From an archaeon (lineage in GTDB: Archaea > Nanobdellota > Nanobdellia > Woesearchaeales > UBA9642): a DNA stretch of 64,000 bases. Every line of letters starts with the position of its first letter. The first letter of the stretch is position 1. Position numbers and translations under genes: made by a program. The notes under the pieces are model-generated. The model had not been told where the DNA came from and made no database searches. It saw only the letters and a list, made by a program, of their open reading frames with translations. The DNA is taken from positions 124,001 through 188,000 of the forward strand of contig JAGVGF010000006.1 of the NCBI GenBank assembly GCA_020057295.1, written 5' to 3'. Below are positions 7,727 through 16,598 of this stretch, one piece after another.

Positions 7727-8953
7727 TTAATCAAGCCATTCTTTGTTTTTGATCTTTTCTGGAAGATATTTCTCAGAAATAAAACTAATACCTTTAGACG
7801 AAAGGGACTGGATTTCTACTTTGGCATCGAATTCTTTCATCATTTTGAATTGTCGTTGCCAATCTTTGTGTTTTGCGAACCACTCATAAGCCTGCATCTG
7901 CTTAATTCTTGATCTGTCCTGATCTGTTAATTTAATGAAATGTCTTTTTAAGTCGTATTTAACAATATCATCCATTGACACTCCTAAGAATCTTACATCT
8001 GGAATTGCCATCTCATCAGCCATGTGTGCAAGTGCAATACTTCCAAATTTAATTACACTATAAATATAAAATCCATATATATCTCCATCTGTAAGTACAA
8101 GTATGGGTAAATTGTGTTCTTTAGATAGTCTCTGTAATAACCTTCTTATTCCCCTGGTTGTCTGTCCTTGAGAAGACATGATTATACAATTCTGTTTTTC
8201 CCAGAATCTATCTTCATGTAAACGCTCCCAAACAGCTGCCTTTTCCATGTATATTACAAATTTTGCATCAACCTTCTTGAATTTAATATTTTCAACATTA
8301 CTTGGAATAGACCATCCTCCAGAACCAAGTTTAGACCAATCAATAGTATCACCCATATCTTCAATTACAACTTTTCCTGCAACTGAACCCATTTTGTTCG
8401 CATTTACATTTAAGTTTTCTCTTGAAAATCCCGTGATTAATTCCATATCCTCAATAACTTTATCAGTCTCTTTTTGATCATCAACAATATTTATTTTAGT
8501 ATTTGGAATAGTACGCTTTGCCATATAAAATACATCTCGCAGACTTGCGTGTTTTTGAACATCAAGAAGAGTTTTACATATTGCTGCAACTTCTATAGTT
8601 TGCAAAAATTTCTTTGAATGAGCTGCATTGAAGAAGAATCTTTGAGCAGTTTTATCTCCAAGTCCTAAAGTCTTAGATTCTTTATCATAAATAACATTAC
8701 TAAGTCCCCTGACAGCTAACTCTATTTTTGGATTTTCACCTTTCTTAATATCTGAAACTACTGACTTACCTAAATTTATTAATTCCTCTCGAGGAGTTCC
8801 AGTCTTTCCATTAGCTGCCTTACGCTCAGCATTCGATGCATTAACATTTCCAGTTTTATGAACATCTTTAGAAGTGTTTGATTGTGAGAATGTCATCTGT
8901 ACTTCTTTCTCTCCTTCAGCTTCTTTAACTGCTTTTTTTGTTTTTGGTGCCAT
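7727..8953 (-). CDS. top6A: DNA topoisomerase VI subunit A
   Basis: This Spo11-like catalytic subunit of the type IIB topoisomerase makes the transient double-strand break. The catalytic tyrosine is Tyr143 in LRDVFYMAKR. The Toprim metal site is present: Glu236 in IYMEKAAV and Asp289/Asp291 in LTDGDIYGFY. At 408 aa it is slightly longer than usual because of a 50-residue low-complexity N-terminal extension (residues 1-50, Lys/Asn/Ser-rich). It lies 31 bp downstream of top6B on the same strand, so the two are almost certainly cotranscribed, as is typical of archaea. Confidence 0.97.
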   Translation of the reverse strand: MAPKTKKAVKEAEGEKEVQMTFSQSNTSKDVHKTGNVNASNAERKAANGKTGTPREELINLGKSVVSDIKKGENPKIELAVRGLSNVIYDKESKTLGLGDKTAQRFFFNAAHSKKFLQTIEVAAICKTLLDVQKHASLRDVFYMAKRTIPNTKINIVDDQKETDKVIEDMELITGFSRENLNVNANKMGSVAGKVVIEDMGDTIDWSKLGSGGWSIPSNVENIKFKKVDAKFVIYMEKAAVWERLHEDRFWEKQNCIIMSSQGQTTRGIRRLLQRLSKEHNLPILVLTDGDIYGFYIYSVIKFGSIALAHMADEMAIPDVRFLGVSMDDIVKYDLKRHFIKLTDQDRSRIKQMQAYEWFAKHKDWQRQFKMMKEFDAKVEIQSLSSKGISFISEKYLPEKIKNKEWLD

Positions 8954-8984
8954 TTTTTATTCTAATATATTTTTTAGTAATGTT

Positions 8985-10673
8985 TTACTCGTCTGATTCC
9001 TGAAGTTCATCATCCGTATCATCATCTGATGCAGACTTTCTTGATTTATCATCCTCTTCATCTGCATCTCCTTTTAATGATTCCATCTCGAATATTTGTT
9101 GTTTTATTTCTTCTTTATTTGTCATTGCTTTTAATTGTTCCAATAACAATACCTTATTTTCTCCTGTTAATCTTGATAATGCATCAGCTACTTCTGGCAT
9201 GTATCTCTCGAATAAATTAGCCCTTTCTAACTGATTTTGTACCCTATGCTTTTTAGCTACATATAATTGTAATTTTCGTCCGGCTTCTTGTAATCCTAAC
9301 TTTATCTCTTTAATTATTTCTGGATAATGAGCAAGGGCTTCTTTAGATTCTGATGTGAATGGAACCCATACTGAACACATGTGTATTAATATCGTTAATG
9401 GACCAGACGGTATTGAACCATTACTTTGCTGTATGCCATAAGATTTCCAATTTGTGCCAACCACAGACTTTGTAAATGCACAGGCACCTTGTTGATATAA
9501 TAATGGAACCCTGTTCGCAAATCTTAATATTGTTACTTGATCTTCCTTACTTTGTGTTCCACCATATGCTAATCCTACTTCTATCTGAAAAGGATTTCCC
9601 CTATAAACAAATATAGGTCTAGTTATAGTAACATAAAATTCTGCATTAATTTCTTTTTTCAGACTTTTTTCTAATAATTCCTCTCCTATCGGACTTAGAC
9701 AATCTGTTGTAGGAGCCATAATTTTTGTATCTTTGAATGCATGCATTAACTTTTCTGCATCTTGCATACTCATATCTTCAGGTTTTTTTCTAGGATCAAT
9801 CAACGCCTTTTCACATATCTCTTTAGCTGTGCCTGGACCAATTCTTGATAAATCGTTTAGTAAGAAACTATTTAATGTTCTAGCCTCAGTATTTTTTAAT
9901 AATTTCATTAATATTCCTAATTCTAAACCGTAAGGATGAGGCTTAATTTCTAGTGGTTCTTTAGGTAGTTTATCTGTTGCCCGAGCATAAATAAACTGTT
10001 CTGCTTTAGGATTAGTATAAATTATTGTTGCATGTGGATTGACTATTGCAGTCTCTTTAAGATATTGATCTACAGATTGATCCCCCTTAATGTAGCTTCC
10101 CTCTAAATCCATCTCGATTTTTGTACCATGATCTTTAGAATCCCAAGGTTTTATTTCATCAATCATTATTTCTGGACTATTATTTTGAGTATTTAAGTGT
10201 AATTCCATGTAATGTGCAGGTTTATTTTGTTCGGTCTTTGATATAATTTTTGTAGGTCTACCAGTTGTTAATTGAGAAAACATTACAGCTGCAGAAATTC
10301 CTATACCCTGCTGTCCTCTTGATTGTCTTAATCTATGAAATTTGCTTCCGTAAAGAAGTTTTGCGAATATTTTTGGTATTTGTTCTTTTACAATTCCTGG
10401 ACCATTATCTTCAACAATAATTCTATACCTATTTTCTGCCATTTCTATTATTTCTACACTTATCTCAGGCAGTATTTTTGCCTCTTCAGAAGCATCTAAT
10501 GCATTGTCTACTGCTTCCTTTATAGCTGTAAGTAATGCTTTTCGCGGATTATCAAACCCTAATAGATGTCTATTTTTTTCAAAGAATTCCGCTACAGATA
10601 TCTCTCTTTGTTTCTTAGCCAAATCTTCAGCAGTTATCTTTTTAGTCTTATCGGACTTATCCTTTTCAGCCAT
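8985..10673 (-). CDS. top6B: DNA topoisomerase VI subunit B
   Basis: The ATPase subunit of topoisomerase VI. The GHKL fold is clear: N-box [13 protein letters not shown] near residue 50, G1 VEDNGPGI near 91, G2 GQQGIGISA near 121 and a [10 protein letters not shown] strand near 185. These are followed by the H2tH and transducer domains, whose switch lysine should lie in the [12 protein letters not shown] region. The C-terminal 40 residues are very acidic and Ser/Asp-rich, an unstructured tail. At 562 aa it is a normal length. It is the first gene of the top6B-top6A operon; a TATA-like ATATTTATTAA lies about 35 bp upstream of the ATG, suggesting a short leader. Confidence 0.97.
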   Translation of the reverse strand: MAEKDKSDKTKKITAEDLAKKQREISVAEFFEKNRHLLGFDNPRKALLTAIKEAVDNALDASEEAKILPEISVEIIEMAENRYRIIVEDNGPGIVKEQIPKIFAKLLYGSKFHRLRQSRGQQGIGISAAVMFSQLTTGRPTKIISKTEQNKPAHYMELHLNTQNNSPEIMIDEIKPWDSKDHGTKIEMDLEGSYIKGDQSVDQYLKETAIVNPHATIIYTNPKAEQFIYARATDKLPKEPLEIKPHPYGLELGILMKLLKNTEARTLNSFLLNDLSRIGPGTAKEICEKALIDPRKKPEDMSMQDAEKLMHAFKDTKIMAPTTDCLSPIGEELLEKSLKKEINAEFYVTITRPIFVYRGNPFQIEVGLAYGGTQSKEDQVTILRFANRVPLLYQQGACAFTKSVVGTNWKSYGIQQSNGSIPSGPLTILIHMCSVWVPFTSESKEALAHYPEIIKEIKLGLQEAGRKLQLYVAKKHRVQNQLERANLFERYMPEVADALSRLTGENKVLLLEQLKAMTNKEEIKQQIFEMESLKGDADEEDDKSRKSASDDDTDDELQESDE

Positions 10674-10755
10674 TATTGAGAGAGTTCAGGAAGGGATTAA
10701 TAAATATTTCTATTGAGTAGCATATAAAGGAATAAAATAAACGTTTAACAGCGTC

Positions 10756-11238
10756 TTAGAATAGTGTTGAAAGAACCAACAATATTAGTATTAAAGTATA
10801 GCTTACGAAATTTATTAAGAAGGATAATTGTAAGGATTTAATCCAAGGATTTTTACATTTTTTTCTTAAAAATAGTCCTATTATCGGAAATTCTGTAAAT
10901 GCACTTAGTATAAATGCTGGATAAAGCATGATAATTGTAGCTCTAGGATCTTTAGAACCCCAAAGTATCAAAAAAGATAATATAAAACCAATTATTGTTG
11001 ACACAATGTTTGCACATGCAACCATTAACGCATCATAGCCAAATTTCAAATCTATCTTGTTATATTTCAGTACGAAATAAGTTACGATAGATTCTACTAA
11101 AACTATAGGTATTAATAAAATTATGCCAATCAGACCATAAATATTCATTAATGCAGGCATGTAAGTATCAGCAGCAACAAAAGGTAGAAATATTAAAGAT
11201 GCAATAATGTAAGGTAAAATGTTTTTCATGGTGTTCAT
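10756..11238 (-). CDS. Small polytopic membrane protein, unknown
   Basis: The product is about 160 aa and mostly hydrophobic, with four to five likely membrane helices (at roughly residues 5-22, 28-52, 66-92, 101-120 and 133-158). The first helix could be a cleavable signal (IASLIFLPFVAADTYMP). An alternation of short charged loops (KYNKIDLK, RKKCKNPWIK) gives a plausible topology. No family is recognised. Three in-frame starts lie close together (GTG 11250, ATG 11238, ATG 11229) and none has a good Shine-Dalgarno, so the exact start is uncertain. Confidence 0.6.
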   Translation of the reverse strand: MNTMKNILPYIIASLIFLPFVAADTYMPALMNIYGLIGIILLIPIVLVESIVTYFVLKYNKIDLKFGYDALMVACANIVSTIIGFILSFLILWGSKDPRATIIMLYPAFILSAFTEFPIIGLFLRKKCKNPWIKSLQLSFLINFVSYTLILILLVLSTLF

Positions 11239-11352
11239 TTTGAAATTCACAATATTTAATGATAAACTAAGTTAATAAATGTTTTTATAACTTTAATTAA
11301 ACGAGATAAAAAAATAAAATAAAAAAATAGATATGAACAAATAGTTTGATGT

Positions 11353-12882
11353 TTAATTAGTGCCGTTCTGCAATTCTATAATCTGTTTTATTATTTCTAA
11401 TAATTGATTATATAACTGCTTTAATCTCAAATCTTTATTCATTGTGTCCGTAGGCACTGTTGGCATCGGAACAGGAGTAATCACATTTTGATTACCAACA
11501 TTTACTGTTATAGTACTTTTAGCACTTTGACCATTCTCATTCATTACTGTGAACGTTACAGTGTATTTTCCAGCATTGCTGTAAGAATGTGTAAATGTTG
11601 AATCTTGTGTAACCATAGCTATATTAGTTGCTGCATCAGATGACACACCAATATATTGTGGTCTGTCTCCCCAATCAACCATATATCTCAAGTTCTGCCC
11701 ATTATCCTGAACACTTAAACTCCATGTGCCTTGCTCATTAACATTCAATTTTTGTGGCCCGCCAACACTTTCAATAACTGGTTCGTTAATTACGGGAAGT
11801 ATTAGTTTTGGTCTTACATCAACTAGTTTTGATGCAACATTGTTATTCATATTCAATTCATTGTCGGTTTTAACACTAACTTTGAAAGTGTACTGTCCAA
11901 TTGAATTATAAGTGTGTGCTGTGTGTAATGTTACAACATCTCCAGGTTTAATTGTTTGATAAGATCCTGTTGCCATTCCAGTACCTGAACCATCACCGAA
12001 TTCATAGTTTATAGAATAATAGGATGCATCTGCATTACCATAATTTTTTAGTCTGATTGTAAAATCTACTGTATCTCCTACGTATATAGGATTATTAAAT
12101 TCTACATCACTGATTGCTAAATCCGGATTAGAGATAGGAACAATTGCGTTATCAACACGAACTGTTATTGTTGATTCTGCTGTTAATCCTTTTTCATCTA
12201 TTACAGTAAATCTTACAGTATATTTTCCAGAATTAGTGTATGTGTGACTAAATGTTGAATCCTGTATTGCTATTGATTCAGCCATGGCTTTAGAACTTCC
12301 AACATTAAATATTACTTTTGGTCTATCTCCCCAATCAACTTTATATCTTAAATTCTGTCCATCATCATGTGCACTAATCTTCCAAATACCATTTTCATTA
12401 ACAGCAAGATTTTGTGGTCCAGAAACTTCATCAATAACTGGTGCAGTGTTTACATTAATTATATTTTTGCTTAAATAATATGTAAATTCGACCATTCCTG
12501 TTTGAAATAATGTTGATGGTGTTAATTTTAAAACCGTATTTGAATCTTCATTTGAGGTTATAGTAGAATATAATTTCATGTGTGTATATACTGCACAAGA
12601 ATTAACATTCTGATTTAAGGTACATACAGTGAAGTCGATTCTAGGATTTGGATCGTTGCCTTCGTACGCAATATTATTTAGTTGTACACGAAAATTTGAA
12701 CCTGGTATATCATAACTATCATGTAAACCTATTTGAAAAGAACGTTGCTGTATTGCTATCTGTGATGTTGATATAGCGTTTGCTTCTTCTATACTGGTTG
12801 CTGTTGCTAAAGGCATACTCAGTACTAATCCGATTAAAAAAATACTAAACAAAAAGTTTTTTACATTATTTTTTATATTCAT
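11353..12882 (-). CDS. Secreted PKD/CARDB-domain surface protein
   Basis: The ATG at 12882 follows a strong GGGGG ribosome site; an upstream in-frame ATG at 12924 is less likely. The 509-aa product has a signal peptide (about 1-30, FLFSIFLIGLVLSMPLATA), an N-terminal beta region, a PKD domain with DWGDRP and HTYTNSGKYTV, a CARDB-like domain with IYVGDTVDFTIRLKNYG, and a second PKD domain nearly identical to the first (again DWGDRP and HSYSNAGKYTV). A C-terminal coiled-coil (LRLKQLYNQLLEIIKQIIELQ) ends it. PKD and CARDB are adhesion folds of archaeal surface proteins. The duplicated PKD blocks show recent internal duplication. Confidence 0.8.
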   Translation of the reverse strand: MNIKNNVKNFLFSIFLIGLVLSMPLATATSIEEANAISTSQIAIQQRSFQIGLHDSYDIPGSNFRVQLNNIAYEGNDPNPRIDFTVCTLNQNVNSCAVYTHMKLYSTITSNEDSNTVLKLTPSTLFQTGMVEFTYYLSKNIINVNTAPVIDEVSGPQNLAVNENGIWKISAHDDGQNLRYKVDWGDRPKVIFNVGSSKAMAESIAIQDSTFSHTYTNSGKYTVRFTVIDEKGLTAESTITVRVDNAIVPISNPDLAISDVEFNNPIYVGDTVDFTIRLKNYGNADASYYSINYEFGDGSGTGMATGSYQTIKPGDVVTLHTAHTYNSIGQYTFKVSVKTDNELNMNNNVASKLVDVRPKLILPVINEPVIESVGGPQKLNVNEQGTWSLSVQDNGQNLRYMVDWGDRPQYIGVSSDAATNIAMVTQDSTFTHSYSNAGKYTVTFTVMNENGQSAKSTITVNVGNQNVITPVPMPTVPTDTMNKDLRLKQLYNQLLEIIKQIIELQNGTN

Positions 12883-13095
12883 TTTTCCCCCTGCGATGCA
12901 TTTTGTATCATTTGTATCGCTCAATTATTTTTTAAAATTTAATTTCTTTAATAGGGTATAAACTATCTGTTATAAATAACCTTTTTAGAATTCCAATGAA
13001 GTAGAAGTCATAAAGCAAATTGTTTATATAGAAATTTGTTGACTTTAAATAACATAGAAGTTATGCGTGAATTTATGCTAATAGAGATACAAAAT

Positions 13096-13677
13096 TTAGA
13101 ATCCTGATTCTTCTACTGATCTTTGTTTCATTATCTTCTTTTGTCTTTCTAACCATTTGTATACATTAGCATGTGGACTTCCACCAAGTAATGATTCTAC
13201 AGCTCTCTTACATGCACTTACATCCTCTACATTACCAATCATACTAATAGTTTTACCATATACGGATATTGAACAATCAGTTAATCCTTCGATGGTATTT
13301 CTTGATTTTCCATCTGCACCAATAACTCTTCCCTTTAATCTTTGCTGATGTGATTTTTCTTTAGAATAATCATTTAATGAAACTACTTCTAGAATATAAT
13401 CTTGTTTTAATAATTGTTTAGCAATTTCTGGATTAAATCCTCGGCTTATTGCCTTAATAACTTCTCTTAATGCGAATAAATTTATTGCATCCTTGCCTGT
13501 TAATGTTACATCCCCTTCTTTACTATCAATATTAATTTTACAAGAGGTCTCTTTCTCTAAATCATTCTTAGTTTCGCCTTTTGCACCGATAAGTACAGCG
13601 ATTCTGTCTTTAGTTATACGTAAATCGTAACTATACTCTTCTTTGTTTTGTTCTACAATATTGTCTGATTCCCCCAT
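13096..13677 (-). CDS. Dim2/Pno1-like KH-domain RNA-binding protein
   Basis: Two KH domains are seen, with GxxG loops in VLIGAKGETK (about residue 30) and RVIGADGKSR (about 118), and the C-terminal GGSPHANVYKWLERQKK block that marks the archaeal Dim2/Pno1 family. These proteins bind the 3' end of 16S rRNA and take part in small-subunit maturation, also working with translation factor aIF2-alpha. RIO1, another 40S-maturation factor, lies 2 kb away. I start at MGESDN (13677); the five residues upstream (MFLFL) do not fit the family. Length (193 aa) is normal. Confidence 0.87.
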   Translation of the reverse strand: MGESDNIVEQNKEEYSYDLRITKDRIAVLIGAKGETKNDLEKETSCKINIDSKEGDVTLTGKDAINLFALREVIKAISRGFNPEIAKQLLKQDYILEVVSLNDYSKEKSHQQRLKGRVIGADGKSRNTIEGLTDCSISVYGKTISMIGNVEDVSACKRAVESLLGGSPHANVYKWLERQKKIMKQRSVEESGF

Positions 13678-13738
13678 AAGAAATAGAAACAATCAACGGT
13701 TTTTAAAGTAGATTATTTGAAGAATATATAGAACGATA

Positions 13739-14440
13739 TTATTTCTTGGCTATTTTCCATAATAAATCAAAATGTTTCTTATACATTTGAGCTACTAATT
13801 TCGATTTAATTACAACAGCAACAAGTGAAGGATCCCAAATATTGATGTTAATTTTATCTCCATAAATAAATGTAGCAACAGGACTACTGTATTCGCTTGA
13901 AATATAACGCACTTCAGTATAATATGCTGGAGGGTTTTTCTCAGTATAAATTCCAAAGTAGGGGATTTTCTTTGCTTTTGCATCTCTGACCCATTGTGCT
14001 GCAAATACTGGAAGTTTTTCTCTAAGTTGCCCTTTAATACCAAAGCCATATATCGGTTTTCCATCGCGAATCATATCTCGCCACGCAGATTTCATGCCTT
14101 CATCTCCTTTATAGACTTCTACAGAGATTTCATCACTCATAATATTATTTAATCGAAGAATTTCTGGAAATAATGAATCGAGAATATTTCTTTTTTCTTC
14201 CAGTAATTCGTAAAGATTTTTAGGGTTTGTTACTTGAAATTTAAGTGTTTTGCCTTCCTTAAAGTAAGTTATTAATCCTTTTTCTTTGAGTTGTTCAAGG
14301 ATGTCATAAATGTTTGTTCGATGAAAACCTGAGTCTTTTGAAATATCTTTTACAGTGCATAACCCTAATTTTAATACGGTAAAATAAATTGTTGCCTCAG
14401 CATCAGTAAAACCTAATTGTACAAGTTCTTTCGGGTTCAT
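13739..14440 (-). CDS. TrmB-family transcriptional regulator
   Basis: This 233-aa protein has the N-terminal TrmB winged helix (LGFTDAEATIYFTVLKLG, then the recognition helix RTNIYDILEQLKEKGLI) followed by a coiled-coil dimerisation helix (NPKNLYELLEEKRNILDSLF) and a C-terminal ligand-sensing alpha/beta domain of the short TrmB type. TrmB proteins repress or activate sugar and other transport genes. It is divergent from a substrate-binding lipoprotein gene, and the 120-bp space between them holds two palindromes around a TATA box, so it very likely controls that gene and itself. Ligand unknown. Confidence 0.85.
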   Translation of the reverse strand: MNPKELVQLGFTDAEATIYFTVLKLGLCTVKDISKDSGFHRTNIYDILEQLKEKGLITYFKEGKTLKFQVTNPKNLYELLEEKRNILDSLFPEILRLNNIMSDEISVEVYKGDEGMKSAWRDMIRDGKPIYGFGIKGQLREKLPVFAAQWVRDAKAKKIPYFGIYTEKNPPAYYTEVRYISSEYSSPVATFIYGDKININIWDPSLVAVVIKSKLVAQMYKKHFDLLWKIAKK

Positions 14441-14472
14441 TGAATCTACTTGGATGTCTGTTTATTTAAAGT

Positions 14473-14488
14473 TGTCTATTTATAGACA
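14473..14488. promoter_or_regulatory. Palindromic operator upstream of the TATA box, probable TrmB site
   Basis: TGTCTATTTATAGACA: 7-bp arms around TT. It lies seven bases upstream of the TATA box of the plus-strand lipoprotein gene, at the BRE position, and about 33 bp from the start of the divergent TrmB gene. Binding here would block or recruit TFB/TBP at either promoter. Confidence 0.6.
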
Positions 14489-14495
14489 CACATTG

Positions 14496-14503
14496 TTTAT
14501 ATA
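14496..14503 (+). promoter_or_regulatory. TATA box of the substrate-binding lipoprotein gene
   Basis: TTTATATA lies 58 bp upstream of the ATG at 14561, between two palindromes (14473-14488 and 14511-14525). The expected transcript start is near 14525, leaving a leader of about 35 nt that contains the AAGGGGAT ribosome site. Confidence 0.65.
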
Positions 14504-14510
14504 TTAGTAT

Positions 14511-14525
14511 TACTACACAGTAGTA
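14511..14525. promoter_or_regulatory. Second palindrome at the expected transcript start
   Basis: TACTACACAGTAGTA: 6-bp arms around ACA. It falls at the predicted transcription start of the lipoprotein gene, the classical position for a repressor. It differs in sequence from the upstream palindrome, so two regulators or two half-site classes may act here. Confidence 0.45.
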
Positions 14526-14560
14526 TATTAATTAATTTTATTCGATAAGGGGATGATACA

Positions 14561-15757
14561 ATGAAAAACAAAAATATGATAACAACAACCAGTGTTTGCA
14601 TATTAATATTAGCAATAATAGTAATTTCAGGTTGTGAGAATCAACCAATCACAGGACAAGTAATAAAAAATAATCAAAATGCTATTAATCAAAATCAAAT
14701 AGTAGAGAAGAATCCTGTGAAAGTTGGTGCGACATTAGCGCTCAGTGGAAATCTAGCATATATAGGAGTCAACGAACTTAATGGATTACAAATGGCCATT
14801 GACGAAATAAATAATAATATGTCAGACAAAGTAAAATTCAAATTAATAGTAGAAGACAATAAAGGAGATGCGAAAGAGGCAGTTACAACAGTTCATAAAT
14901 TAATAAATACAGATGAAGTAAATGTAATGTTTTCAGCATTTACGCAAGTAACAAACTCTGTTAAGGGAATAGTTTTCGACAGCGGAAAAATATTCATGTA
15001 CGCGTCAACATATCCGAACATTGCTAGAGAAAATAACAACACATTCAGAGATTATTTTGATGCAGGAGATCACGGATTAACAATGGCGAGAGTAGTTAAG
15101 AATAATAGATATACTAATGTTTATTTTTTAACAGAAAAATCTGATCAGTGTGCACTGTACGAGAAATCATTTAATGAAGAGGCAAAAAAGCTAGGAATAA
15201 AAATCATAGCAAGAGAAGAATATCAAGTTTCAGATCAGGACTTGAAAACAAATATAATAAAGTTAGATATGAAAAAAGGCAACGCGTTAGTAACATGTGC
15301 ATGGAGGCATCAGACAATACTGATGAAACAATTAAAAGAATTAGATATGCTGCAAATCCAAACATTTCATATGATAGCACCTTATTTTCCAGCAGCTAAC
15401 ACGCCAGAGATGAGAAAAATATATCAGGAAAATAATGCGATCACATCATGGTATGGTTTTGGAGAGACAAAAAATACGCAAAGACAACAAGAGTTCATAG
15501 ATAAATATAAATCAAAATATGGAATAGAGCCCACACCAGATGCAGCATATGCTTACGATGACATTTATGTTTTAGCAAATGCAATTAATGCTTGCAATTC
15601 AGATATTCAGAACAAAAAGTGTGTTGTAGAGCAACTAAAATTCACAAATTATGATGGAGTAGGAGGACACTTAGCATTTAACGACGAAAGATTATCAAAT
15701 AGAGAAGTTATATTCATGAAAATTGTTGAAGACAAGTGGCAAGTTATTACAGAATAA
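14561..15757 (+). CDS. Branched-chain amino-acid type ABC substrate-binding lipoprotein
   Basis: The 398-aa protein begins with a lipoprotein signal peptide with lipobox-like VISGC (Cys25), followed by QPITGQVIK, a leader style common in DPANN surface proteins. The mature part is a two-lobed periplasmic-binding-protein fold of the LivJ/ANP-receptor family: GATLALSGNLAYIGVNELNG at the start of lobe 1, KLINTDEVNVMFSAFTQV, and a C-terminal PTPDAAYAYDDIYVLANAI. It would bind an amino acid or related small molecule outside the cell. No permease or ATPase gene is adjacent, which is unusual; it may serve a distant transporter or act as a sensor. Divergent TrmB regulator. Confidence 0.83.
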   Translation: MKNKNMITTTSVCILILAIIVISGCENQPITGQVIKNNQNAINQNQIVEKNPVKVGATLALSGNLAYIGVNELNGLQMAIDEINNNMSDKVKFKLIVEDNKGDAKEAVTTVHKLINTDEVNVMFSAFTQVTNSVKGIVFDSGKIFMYASTYPNIARENNNTFRDYFDAGDHGLTMARVVKNNRYTNVYFLTEKSDQCALYEKSFNEEAKKLGIKIIAREEYQVSDQDLKTNIIKLDMKKGNALVTCAWRHQTILMKQLKELDMLQIQTFHMIAPYFPAANTPEMRKIYQENNAITSWYGFGETKNTQRQQEFIDKYKSKYGIEPTPDAAYAYDDIYVLANAINACNSDIQNKKCVVEQLKFTNYDGVGGHLAFNDERLSNREVIFMKIVEDKWQVITE

Positions 15758-15815
15758 TCTTCTCATTCGATGCGTCTAGAAATATATGCTATCCCAAGAA
15801 ATATGCCTAGGCGCA

Positions 15816-16529
15816 TCATTTATTTTTCTTTCCGACTATCTTATTATAAATTTTTAATTCATCAGCTTCTGTTATTTCAAAGAATTTTCTAAAATATATG
15901 GAGATATTTTTTACATCACGCATTATTAATTCTTTAGCATTCTGTGCACTTGTTGTTGTTCCTTGTGAAAAATCTATGAATATTGGTTCTTCATTATGGT
16001 TTAGAATGTTGAATGGACTTAAATCTCCATGTATTAATCCTTTTTTGAATAATTTATGCATGTTATCCATAACTTTTTTATAGAATTTTTTAGGATCTTT
16101 AGGAGGAGAACTCTTTAATTCTTGTGCAGGATCAGTATCTCCAATAAATTCCATTAATAAAATATTATCTTTAAATGCTAAAGGTTGTGGAACTTTAATA
16201 ACTTCTCTTGCGAGCATTAAATTTCTATATTCTCGCTGTGTCCAAGAGAATATTATTAGTCTAGTGCGATTTTTAACATCAGAATATCTCGGATCATCTT
16301 TCAAATATTCGTACATTTTGCCGAAATTACAATTTTCTAAACGATAAATTTTAACAATAATTCTGTCATTACGCTTATTTACAGCGGTAAATATGTTGGC
16401 TTCTTTTCCTACAGATATTGTGCTCTCTAATCTTTCGAAATATCCTTGTGATTGCATCTGAAATAATAATTCCATAGAATGCTTACTAAACACATTTCCA
16501 TACACTTTCCATTCTTCCTTATTCTTCAC
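15816..16529 (-). CDS. rio1: RIO1-type serine/threonine protein kinase
   Basis: All RIO1 landmarks are present in 237 aa: the flexible ATP loop STISVGKEANIFTA (about 37-50), the RIO signature region around WTQREYRNL, the catalytic loop HGDLSPFNIL (Asp about 171), and the metal-binding loop IDFSQG (Asp about 187). RIO1 is an ATPase/kinase that releases maturation factors from pre-40S/30S subunits. The Dim2-like KH gene lies 2 kb away on the same strand, though not in the same operon. Length is normal for archaeal RIO1, which lacks the eukaryotic tail. Confidence 0.94.
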   Translation of the reverse strand: MKNKEEWKVYGNVFSKHSMELLFQMQSQGYFERLESTISVGKEANIFTAVNKRNDRIIVKIYRLENCNFGKMYEYLKDDPRYSDVKNRTRLIIFSWTQREYRNLMLAREVIKVPQPLAFKDNILLMEFIGDTDPAQELKSSPPKDPKKFYKKVMDNMHKLFKKGLIHGDLSPFNILNHNEEPIFIDFSQGTTTSAQNAKELIMRDVKNISIYFRKFFEITEADELKIYNKIVGKKNK

Positions 16530-16598
16530 AAAATCATAGAATGAGACGATGTTTATAAAGTTAAAGAAAAAGATAATAAAAAAATAATTAAAAATAAT

